Below are positions 1 through 9,890 of a stretch of 64,000 bases of DNA, piece by piece (the stretch's first letter is position 1; each line of letters begins with the position of its first letter). The notes below the pieces were generated by a model, which was given only the letters and a program-made list of their open reading frames with translations, searched no databases and was not told where the DNA came from. The stretch comes from Centropus unirufus. Taxonomy: Eukaryota; Chordata; Aves; Cuculiformes; Centropidae. A program made the translations under genes and the position numbers. The stretch lies in the NCBI GenBank assembly GCA_013397695.1, contig VYZI01000083.1, positions 620,001-684,000 on the forward strand, read 5' to 3'.

Positions 1-3000
1 GGTGGGAACTTAAAATGCTTCAGGCAGTTTCATTTCTCCAAGAATGATGCACTGAAAATCAGTTTTTTCCTTGAGGATGAACTTTGAAAAGTAATAGATA
101 GGCAGACATTTTCCACTACAGTGCTTTTCTAACGCTGTAACTCCCCAAATTAATATTTGAGTCAGAATAATGGAACTCAACAAAATTAGTTCATACAACC
201 TGTATTTTCTACCTCTGGGTAAAAAGGATTGTTTCTTATTTGTGTCTTCTTTATAGTCCCTACTGATAATGCACCAATATTTCTTCAGCAATCCTGTCAT
301 ACAACACACAGAGTCTTCTGGTGACTTATTTAAGCAGAACAGGATCTTGTAGCTCGCTCACCTTCCTAATAACTTTTTTTTAACATTTTTTAACACTTCA
401 GTCCCTAAATTTTTTTCAATTTCTCAATTATACCAGCAGCGTAATGAAAGCTTGCCTCTTAAAGCATAGCATGGGCCCATGGGCTAATGTAACCTGATGT
501 GTGTGAGAAGGTGGATGGAGGGATATTGATTCACTGGGGGTTGGGAATCAGATATCGCAAGTGAAGCAGTTCAAGAGAAGGTGCCCATCTTCTCTGCCAG
601 CACAACGCTTCTGCTACCTGTACCTCACTGTTCCCAGGGAGTTTAATAGCAAAGACATTGCAAAGACAATGAACTCTTGCAAAAGCAATTAGAAGGTTGT
701 CAAGAGATGTCCATTTTTCTATTCACTCTACTGTTGAATATAAGAAAGATAACGCACCAATAAACTCTGACCCACCAGAAGTCACTGGCAAAATTCACTG
801 GTGTTGGTTGGTCTGGACTTTTCATTTTGGTCAGCTCTCCTTGGAGCAAAAAAACTTAGTACATTAAATTTCTGGAAAATCACACCAGCTGCCTCAGCCA
901 TGTTAGTTACAGAATGCAGTATAACTTATTAATCGGAATTATTTTCTTTTTCGAAATTGTTTCTATCTAGTTACTTTCAAATGCAGCATACATATTGACA
1001 GTCTGTGCAACCCTGTTCATGTCTCAGTGTCCATAAGTAGGTTTTGATATGGCCCTCATCTTTTGAAAGTTGACTGCAACTGGTATCATCCAGTTCTTGG
1101 AAGAAAATCAGCCATAATTTACCTTTACTAATCACTTTACATACAGTTTCAGCTACAGCGGGTTAATGTGGTGGATATACATGTTATTAGTTACAGAACT
1201 GGAGAACATCCTCCAGCAGAAATTAATTAATTTTGTTATTTTGGGTGGAAGAAGTTTAGTGTGGCAGTTGAGATGTGGGGTCATGAATCTTTGCATCACT
1301 TTTATAGTTGATTTTATTAGATGTGACAAGCTGTGCACTGCGGCTTCAGTTTTGTTCATACGATGATACTGGTCTATTTTTCTTGCAACTTACTAGAATC
1401 AAGAGTAGTTTCAACGATTTTACTCATTTGTTGGTGTGCCTGGACTTTCCTTTTGTCATTGCAGTATATTTCAGAATCTTTTTTTCACGGCAATTCTGCA
1501 ATAAACTCCCTTATTAATATTTATCAACTTATTAGGAAATACTAACAGTTCAGATATTTAGTCCAATGTGTACACTTAGAGCAGTTACTGTTTTTTTCAC
1601 AGTTTCCAATGCATGGTCATACTCATTGCCAAATACTTTACCTATAGTGAGTTCTTTCACATCCCAGGATCCTGTGTGATTATAAATAGCCAACAATATA
1701 CTGCACTACTCAAAGTGACATAGATCTGTTAAGTTAGTAAGACATGCTTAGCAGAATGATTTAAATCTTTAGGACTACAAGGCTGCAAACAGAAAATGAA
1801 GAAAATTAAGAATAGGAAAAGCTGCTCCTCTCAAATATCCCTCTAAAATAAACCAGTCAAAACTTGAAGATATAAAAGCATGGATTTATTTTTTTTTTTG
1901 TGATGAAACAAACAGAAAAAGTTTGCTCACTTTGTTAAAACAATTAAACACAACATCTTAAGGCTTTCCTACACGGGTTTTGCTTTTCTGCATTCCTTCT
2001 GACTTGGAAGCGAACAGAGCTAAAATACAGTAAGAGAAGACCTATAATTGGGGCTAAAGAAAGTAATAGTACAAAACCAAAACCAGTGCATTCTACTAAA
2101 TTTAAAAGAATGAGCAATACTCATATAACACCTTTACACTAGAGCTATATGAGGGGTTGTTCCAGTGTATTTATCTTAGTATAAAATTGCATTCTAATCA
2201 AAAAGTTGGGGCAAAAAGCAGTGTGCAGGCAAGGCTGGTGTTTCAGTGAGCTGGGCTATTTTTCTGTCATCCAGTACAGCCAAACATCAAACAAACCCTA
2301 AGCAATTGTATACCCTAATCCTTCCCAACATGAAGTTGCAGCCCAATGTGAATTCAAAAGCACCAAGTTGCAAATCCTTCAAAAAGAGTATTTACAACTT
2401 ATAATGGAAACTCCAACAGAGCTCTAACAGTAATAGTGTGACTACTGCAGCGATTATTCTTTATTGCCATGGCATTTACTGCTGAAATAGTGGTGGGCAG
2501 ATCCTAACATTCTCAAAATTAATGTGCAGTAACATCCTCGTGTGAGGTACTGCCCAAGGTATGGTGTTTTGAAATATAATATATCAAAATGATGATGCTT
2601 TTCCATTTAAGTTGTTCTGGTCACTCACTTCCTACAACTGCCGCTTCAAATGTACTCTTCATAATTTCAGAATAAATATATATGAAATAGGAGAATCTGA
2701 AAAGCATTTGGATTCTGGCTAATATTAATGAGGACTTGGAAAATGCCAACCTATCTCCAAGAGAGCAGCTTCATAGCTGAGATGGTAGAGTGTTCTCTTG
2801 TAATGATTAATTTCCCCTTGTGAGGAATGCACTTATGGCCCAAATCAGCTATTCCATGTGTAGAACTCATATTGCTTTCTGTCAAAATTCTGCCGGAAAA
2901 ACAAAAATGTCAAGTCTGTCAGCAGTGACCTGATGGAAGGTAAACAGCAGAGTATGAACAACAAAGAAAAGGAGGCATTACATCTAAGAGAGAGTTCATA

Positions 3001-3887
3001 AACTCCACCCTGCTGGCTTTCCTCCTTTTTAATACCAGAGAAATCATGCAGCTCTTAGTTCAGTTTCTCTTATGTGTTTATGCTTATCTGGGCCCCTAGC
3101 AATCTACAGCCTATAATTAAAACAAATTGTTTCAATGTTTCAAAGTTTATTCAAGTTATGATGCTGAAAATGCTTTAAAAATGCGGTGTTACTACCAGAA
3201 ATGCAGAGTCACTGTTATTTTTGTTTAATATTAAAAATATTTCATATCTAATCTAATGTTCTTGTATTTTAATACATATGGGGGAAAAATAAGATTCTTT
3301 TTATTTTCTATCTTTTATTTGCAAGAGTTACCCTAGTAGCAGATGAAAAAAATCTGCCAAAACAAAAATCAGAAATTCGAAGAGATTATTGGCTGAAAAA
3401 AGCTGTCATCTGCCTTCAGACTGAAACTCAGAAAGGAGGGACAAAGAGCAAACTAGGAAGTGTCAACAGCAAAAGGAAGGCCCCTGGCAGACAAGGAGGA
3501 AGGGACAAAGAGTTCCCCTAATACATATGGAAGCAGTGTGAAATTTTACAGCAAATATGCAAGGTAAAAGTAATTTTTTCTAAAAGAATTTAAAGCCGTC
3601 TTTATGCAGGTCCAAGGGACAATTCCTTCAGTGTTGCTGCTCGACGTGGTATTTATGTTGTAATTTCATTCTAACAGGAACCACTGTCACTTCTTTTAAC
3701 ACAAGGGCAATATATAAAATATAATTGCACTCTCTCTATATAGATATGTAATATCAAGATTAAGGTGAGCTTTAACAGCAGGTCTTCTGGTTACAAGTGA
3801 TACCTGATGTTCCCTTCTGAATAAGAAGCAAAAAGGAGTATATATATTTTTGTTTGCCGGTTGGGCTGATAATTCTGATCTCTCTGA
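1..3887. other. Unique AT-rich non-coding sequence, no gene seen
   Basis: No open frame here looks coding: those present are under about 100 codons, overlap one another on both strands, and have no recognisable domain. I see no CR1, LTR or simple repeat longer than short A or T runs. Short homeobox-type TAAT stretches occur, for example near 1224. The sequence is compatible with an intron or intergenic region. I cannot name a neighbouring gene. Confidence 0.6.
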
Positions 3888-3938
3888 TTTTTCATTTCAG
3901 TCTTAACTTTCTTTATCCAGATAAGCATTTCCCTTCAG

Positions 3939-4130
3939 TCAAACAGATCTGGAGCTCCCACCGTCTACCTTCAAGCCCTGTGCCAGGGCCAGGTCCCCTC
4001 TGGCGCTAACCCCTTTCTGAGAGCTAACCGCCAGGTAGGAGGAGGGGTCCTCCAGCAGAACCTTGCTTCGTCCTCCACCGACTGTACAGAGCCCCTCTGG
4101 ACCTGCAGGCCTCGAGGTCACTTTTGGGTT
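3939..4130. other. GC-rich pocket with open frames on both strands
   Basis: This short stretch is clearly richer in G+C and CpG than its AT-rich surroundings. A plus-strand frame is open from about 3888 to a TAG near 4165, and the minus strand carries an 81-codon ORF from 4184 down to 3939. A pyrimidine-rich acceptor-like site ends at 3900, a second acceptor-like CAG ends at 3938, and a CAG|GTAGG donor-like site lies at 4034/4035. Neither translation resembles a protein family I know. GC-rich DNA has few stop codons, so open frames on both strands are expected and are weak evidence. It could be an exon, a small CpG-bearing regulatory element, or a decayed insertion. Confidence 0.3.
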
Positions 4131-4169
4131 TGCCTTTTTATTTTCCTCAGAGGTGATTTTTAGCCTAAA

Positions 4170-5344
4170 ATCTAAACCAAACAAACATGTATATTGCTAC
4201 CACCGCCTTCAATACTTCCAGTGACCCTTTCAGTACATGTTATTATGCTCCCAGACACCTCAGGAAGCACTAAACCGGGGCCTTGTTCAAAGGAATTTCT
4301 AATGGATTTATGGAGAAAAGCCTTTTACCTTGTGGGTTTGTTCTATATAGCTTTTTATTTTGAAAATTTCTTTTTTTTTTTTTAAAGCAGATGGTTTATT
4401 TTAATTAATTCTTACAACAGAGACATCTTTGTCATAAAGTACTCCTAGAACAGATGACTACAATTATAGAAGTGCTTTTGTTTACAGGGTTACTAAAAGA
4501 ATTACTGTTGCACAGGGGAAGTGCTGTTGCAATTTTCTTTAGTTTTTCCAACATCCTTGACATTTAAAGACAGTTTTAAGATTATTATTATTGTTATTGA
4601 ATGGCAAAAAAGAAGGGTGTTGGATTCATATTGATTTTACATGTGTGCTTGCACTCAGAAAGATGGCATTTCAAAACCTTTTCTAAATATAAGTTTTCTC
4701 TTTTATAGTAAACAATGCAGAATACATTCTATCGATGCCAGTGTTTGACTACAGAAGGAAAAATGTTACCTTGCGTCACCAAGTACTGTAGAATTTAACA
4801 ACATATTTGCTGTCTGTTTGTCTCTGTGGGCTCCAAGCCGAGATGCCACGTAGTAAGTTCAGAGAATCTGACTGTACAAGTGCTGAGTTTTTAACAGTAA
4901 GAATAACCTTTGTACTGAAGGTTATCATTTTGTTTTGCAATGCAAGGCATAAAAATATAGAAAAGAGAATTCAAGTTTATAGGTTCTTGTCACACAAGGT
5001 CAAAACCTTGCAGAGTTTTGATAGCTTTTGTAGTTTTGAGGTTTCTTACCAAACAGAAACAATAATTCAAGATGGTCACTGGAAAAAAACAAACCCAACA
5101 GAATGATGTTCAAAGGAGCCTGAACACACATCCTGTAGGTTTCCTTACAAACCAGTTGGTTTTATGTCAGAAGCAGTCCTGCCCTGACCTAGAGGTACCT
5201 AAAACTTTCTTCATCTAGAGATAAATTCAAGATCTGAAATTCGTTAATGTATTATTATTTGGTAGGATTTTTTAAAATAAATAAAATGTTCAGGAATTCA
5301 TACAGTTGAATTCAAATATTCCAGCAGCAATTGGCCAAAGCCCT
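4170..5344. other. Unique non-coding sequence
   Basis: This is AT-rich with short A/T runs, including a T-run near 4371-4384. The only notable open frame, 99 codons at 4807-5106 on the plus strand, has no recognisable domain. I see nothing else supportable before the CR1 fragment. Confidence 0.55.
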
Positions 5345-5472
5345 CACACAGATGGTGTGAATGTTGGGGTTGTCCAGTGCAGGGACAGGAGCTGGAATTA
5401 AAGATCTTTGTGGGTACCTTCCAATTCCGGACATTCCATGATTCTGCGATTCTATGATTCTATAACTCTGTG
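5345..5472 (+). mobile_element. CR1 LINE 3'-end fragment (5'-truncated)
   Basis: The segment matches the 3' untranslated end of avian CR1 elements. It has the 'gatctttgtgggtacctt' block followed by 'ccaattccgg' and then tandem ATTCTATG-type octamers (ATTCTGCG, ATTCTATG, ATTCTATA) at about 5440-5465. CR1 retroposons typically lack poly(A) tails and end in such octamers, and most copies are severely 5'-truncated, as here. Only about 130 bases remain, so no reverse-transcriptase coding sequence is left. Orientation is plus. The assignment rests on remembered family sequence. Confidence 0.8.
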
Positions 5473-5708
5473 CTCTATAAATCATTAGAACAAGGCTAAA
5501 GCCATCAGAGGATTCTGTATCACTGTGATTCATTCTCAGCTACAGCAAAACTTCAGTATTGGGGATTTTTACTGCTTAATAACTTGAATAAATATTGTGT
5601 GGGCACAACATTGCGAGCAAAATAAGCCAGTATCTTGCAGAAGGAGCACTGTTTATTTCTGCTGCCCCACGGTCCCTGTAAGCCAGAACCCATCAGCTGT
5701 GCAGGGAG

Positions 5709-5743
5709 CAGCACCCAAACCAATGCAGCACCCAGAACCAATG
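5709..5743. repeat. Short tandem duplication carrying CCAAT
   Basis: Two adjacent near-identical units (5709-5725 and 5726-5743) read CAGCACCCAAACCAATG and CAGCACCCAGAACCAATG. They differ by one inserted base, and each carries a CCAAT core. This is a small local duplication, and no gene depends on it. Confidence 0.6.
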
Positions 5744-6109
5744 CAAGGTCTAAGATAATGCAGTAGCAGCCTTTGTCAAGGCACAAGAAGCAGTCACGAA
5801 AAGTGGAAGATTTTTATTTAAGCTAAAGTAAAGTTAAATTTCATCTAAGCAGTTTTGTTTTTTGCAAGTTAGATAGAATGTCCCTCTGATAGCCTGATCT
5901 TTTCTTAAAATGGTGTATTTCAGACATTGCTCAGTCTTTGAAATTATAAAGTCTTGTGCTGAACAGATATCTCTTCTGTGAGCACCGCTGTTGGGAGTTT
6001 TCATCTTAAAGGCAAAGTCAGGTAAAGAGCTGGAGTTGCGAAGTTTCATAACATTAAAATTAGACCTTGGAATGTGATAGAATGTGCATAAGATTTCTGG
6101 GATTTTTTT

Positions 6110-6272
6110 ATGTTTGCGTCTAAGTGGGGAATATAACCTGTCCCCAGCTTTTGTTTTGTTGCCCAGGATTGATGGAGATCACTCCCTCGTGCTGCCCAGG
6201 CCTGATAAAGGACACTTTCCTTCTAAAACTCTGAAATGAGTCTTGAGTTTTATTCACTGGCATTTTTGGTCT
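6110..6272 (+). mobile_element. Possible LTR remnant of an avian endogenous retrovirus
   Basis: The order of elements resembles the U3-R-U5 end of a retroviral LTR. A TATA-like AATATAA lies near 6130. A GC-richer stretch follows, then a degenerate poly(A)-signal-like GATAAAGG near 6204. After that comes a U5-like block containing 'gagtcttgagttttattc' and 'actggcatttttgg'. No matching second LTR, primer-binding site or internal retroviral gene is visible, so this would be a decayed solo fragment. Boundaries are approximate. The call is made from general LTR organisation, not from a specific family match. Confidence 0.35.
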
Positions 6273-6606
6273 TAACCACTTTGCCAGAAGGTTTCAGCTT
6301 GTTTTGACAAGTCCAGTGCAAACCCAGACATGGCTGAGAGAGCTCGCCTGGGGCACACAGGGGACATGACTGCAAATTGACACCATCTGGGACAGCTACA
6401 GTTAGTGAGGACAGGAGCAAACCACCCTGCATTGCTCTACGTGGTGGGTGAAAGCATGGCAGGGCAGCTTATGGTAAAGGATTCCCATTCCTGCAGGGCA
6501 GGGAGGGAACGTTGATGCACACATAGGTCATGCCGGGAAGGGCAGGGCTGGGACTGGAACATAAAAATGGGAAGCAAAGGTGGAGGTCCCCTGGGTGCCC
6601 CTTGCA

Positions 6607-6660
6607 CTTATAGGATGGGTTGGGCTGGAAGAGACCTCAGAGCTCATATAATGATCTTGA
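6607..6660 (-). mobile_element. Short CR1 LINE 3'-end fragment, minus orientation
   Basis: The motif 'aggatgggttgggctggaa' followed by 'gagacctcagagctcat' is the reverse complement of the common avian CR1 3' end, the 'ttccaaccca' region before the octamers. Only about 50 bases are convincing; beyond 6660 the similarity fades. No coding part is left. Confidence 0.5.
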
Positions 6661-7144
6661 AGATCATCAGTCGTCTGGTCCTGATACCAAAACTGCAGGC
6701 AAATCAAGCTCTGTATGACTCACTTTGGAGTTTTAGAATGCAAGTGTCCTTTATGAGGCCTGGGCAAGAGGAGGCAATGATCTTCATCAACCGTGCATAA
6801 AGAGATAAAATCTGGGGACAGAATATGTTTCCCACATACGAGCATGAGTATAAGATTTCCCAGAAGTCTTATGCACATATTAGGAAGCTTTGCAATAGTC
6901 CAAACTTGTCTTCATTTGGATCTGACTCCAGCTCTTCACTTGTCCATGCTTTTATGAGAGGTAATACTGAAAATAGAGGTGATTACAGAAGAGGAACTTC
7001 CTCAGCACATATTATACTTCACGCAAGGCATTATCATTTTCAAAGAATGAACAACGTCTGGAAAAAAAACATTTTAAAAGAAAACATGGACCAGAAGGAT
7101 ATTTTGTCTAACTTTCAAAAAAACACAACTGCTTAGATGGAACT

Positions 7145-7284
7145 TAATTATTTCTCATTTCTTATTTCTTATTTCTTATTTTATTATTTATTAATTTATT
7201 ATTTATTGTTTTATTATTTAAGTATTCATTATGTATTATTTATTATTTATTTTTATTATTTTATTATTTATTATTTATTATTAT
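7145..7284. repeat. AT-rich TTATT/TTTATTA low-complexity tract
   Basis: About 140 bases consist almost entirely of A and T, arranged as imperfect TTTCTTA, TTATT and TTTATTA units. The 5' part has a TTTCTTATTTCTTA pattern and the 3' part a TATTATTTAT pattern. It looks like a decayed microsatellite, or the expanded A-rich tail of a retrocopy, although no retrocopy is recognisable next to it. Confidence 0.75.
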
Positions 7285-8836
7285 GACTGGCTTAAATCAA
7301 AATATTCCACTTTTTGTAATATCAACTGCCTCTTGTGTCAGTCCCCTAGCAGGTTTTGTTGTTGATTATTTTTTTTTTCCTAAAATAATGCATAAAATCA
7401 CAATCTGGGTTTGGGGTTTTTGTTTTGGTTTTTTTGAGGAACCATGAGGCAGGTGGCTGTACAGGCTTTGTTTGCAAGGGGTTCCATCTTTTCAAAAGGG
7501 TTGAGGCAGCATTGTTGAGCAAACTGGCAGTTCTGCTCCCTGGAAAGTTTGTGTCACAGTTTGACCGCATTAGTCCTGCGGTGTCTTGTGTTCCTTGCTG
7601 GTGTCCAAGGGTGACTGCGTGTCTCAGCACCTCACCCAGACTGCCAGGCCCGCCGCTGTTCCTCAAGCACGTGGTTTCCTCACTCGTGCTTCCCTCAGTC
7701 TCGTTCCACTCAGCTGAGGGCTGGTGTTCAGGAGAAGGCAAGGCTATTTTTTTGTTTTCTGGAGGGCCACAAGAAGTTAGAGTTAGTGGTTTTCACCTTA
7801 AACTCCCATGGAAAACCCAAACCTGACTCCACTGGTGTGAATTGGCAGTGAAGTAGGAGACTTAAGCAGAGATTTAAGATTTATCTGGCCTTATAGATGG
7901 CAGGGACTCCCAAGGGTTCAGGTCTGCAGTGTAAATTCTGTGAATGTGACAGTCTGTCAAAGATTTTGTTTGGGGTTTTTTTCCTTCTTTTCGTCTAATC
8001 ATTATATATTTATGTGGAATAAGGATAAAAATGTGATCTAGTTTGCTTTGTTGGCCAGCACAGAAAACACAGCTTTTGCACCTATTTTTTTTTAGCATTC
8101 CTCTGACTTTAAAGATCTCCAGAGTCACCTAGAAGGAAGGAACTAGTGGGACAGTTTTTAAGTGGAAAGAAAGTATTCTGATTCCAATGGGCCTGTTTTT
8201 AAAGGGAAGTTTTCCGAAATTGTCTATGAATGGAACCAAAAGCAATTGCTCGACAGGCTGCTGACTGACAGACTTCCTCTACAGTTCTCTGATCAGCGAG
8301 ATGGCAAGAGGTGATTAAAGCTCCGTGTTTCTGAGAATTGCACTGCTGTACTTTCTTAGGCCGACCAACGTGCCTGAACTGTGACTTGAGGGGCACAGTC
8401 ACAGCCAACAAACACTTCCGCGTAACATCACAGACTCTGTCTGATCAAAATTTTAGAAGTATAGTCAAGAGTGGATCTGCTCTTGTTTCCAGAGCCCTAA
8501 TGAGCGATTGTAACTGATATGGTCCGTAAAATATTAGGCCCTTTCAGTGAAGCTAATGTCAAAACTGAATATTTAATGATGTATTTGCTTTTTTAGGTAG
8601 CTTAAAGAAAGGTATCACTGAATATAAATCTACAGAGATGAAAATGCCAATAGTTAGTGTTTTTCAGACAATAAAGGCTAAGTATTACAGTCCCGTCCTT
8701 TTTTTTTTTGTTCTCCTTCAAAATACAGCTGGTGTTACTTGCACAGAATGGAGATCAGGTAACCATGGCCTATCCAATTTCTTTTGAAGTCCTGTGTTTT
8801 CTGTCTGAATTTAAGTGTCAATACGACTTCAAAATC

Positions 8837-8855
8837 ACTTACCAACTAGGTAAGT
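8837..8855. repeat. Perfect inverted repeat made of two splice-donor motifs
   Basis: The sequence reads ACTTACC-AACTA-GGTAAGT, which gives 7-base perfect arms around a 5-base loop. Each arm spells a consensus-like 5' splice site (GGTAAGT) on one strand, so the site is donor-like in both directions. Confidence 0.6.
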
Positions 8856-9699
8856 CCTCTTTGGTGTATTGATTTCCCCATGATCGATTATTATTTTTTT
8901 TTATTTTTTTTTAAGTACCTGAGGACTCTTAAATCTTTTCTTTCCCATGACCAAAGTGGGAGTGTAATAAAAGTGAAAACAGGAATGAGGGAGCAGGCTT
9001 TAAAAGGAAGCAATTAGAAGTGGTTTGTATGGCATACAGAAGGATTTTCAAAGTGGAATAAGTATTTTGAAGGAAGAAGCAACATAATTCTCAAGCGTGG
9101 CTGCACTGCAAAAAAAGTGGAGAGATTAGTTAATCTTTAATCATTCCCATGTCAATTTAGCATTGCTCCCTTTACACTGAGGAGACTTCTAAATAGGACA
9201 TCTGCCACAGATTCTCCTCAGCGAACTAGTTCATGCACTAATCAATTTTTTCCTTCAGCACACATGTCCCTCTGAAAAATTTAGCCATGATATCAGTCAG
9301 ATTCAGATAGTCAAAGTAATGAGACTTTCTTTTGTTGTTAATAATAGAGATGAGAGATGATGATTCACTGAATAGATTGAAGAGTCCTGGAAATCAACGT
9401 AAATGAAAAAGGAAAACCTTATTGTTCTATCAAATAAAGCTAAAGAAATTAGAGCCAAAAGAAGCAGGCACCTCACTAATGAAAAAATGTAAAAAGAAAT
9501 ACACAGCTCAACAGCCTCCTGTATGGAGTGTTTTTAATTCATTTCTTGTTCCTTGGACAAGGTGATAACAGTGTTCCAGTTTAATCCAATAACCTATCTC
9601 CAAAATGATCAGTGTTCTTATTTCAAGCCTGGGTTCCTTTCTCCTTTGATTCAGCTCATATGGTTCCTACCCTTTGATTCTGTGCTCACCTCTTCTCCA

Positions 9700-9890
9700 T
9701 GCAACTTGACCTTTTGCAGGTCTTCTCCCCCCTCCCATTTGCCATACTCCCTTTCTCCTTTCTCTTTCATCTTTCCATACATATTAACTCAGCGGGATTT
9801 TTGCTCTAACCTTAATTTTCCTGCATCCCAAAGCTTCACAGCTAAAAGGTTGCTGCTAATCCTCTTTCTATTTCTCTTTCTCTATAGTGT
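9700..9890. repeat. Pyrimidine-rich tract
   Basis: This block is dominated by C and T (CTTTCTCC, TTTCTCTTTC and similar runs) and closes with a run ending CTATAG near 9888. The 127-codon open frame at 9553-9936 exists mainly because pyrimidine-rich DNA rarely forms stop codons. Its translation is rich in Ser, Phe, Leu and Pro and matches no family I recognise. Confidence 0.5.

Noticed and set aside
7346..7826. Overlapping 131- and 133-codon frames on both strands
   Set aside because: Locally higher GC lowers stop frequency on both strands; neither translation shows a known motif.
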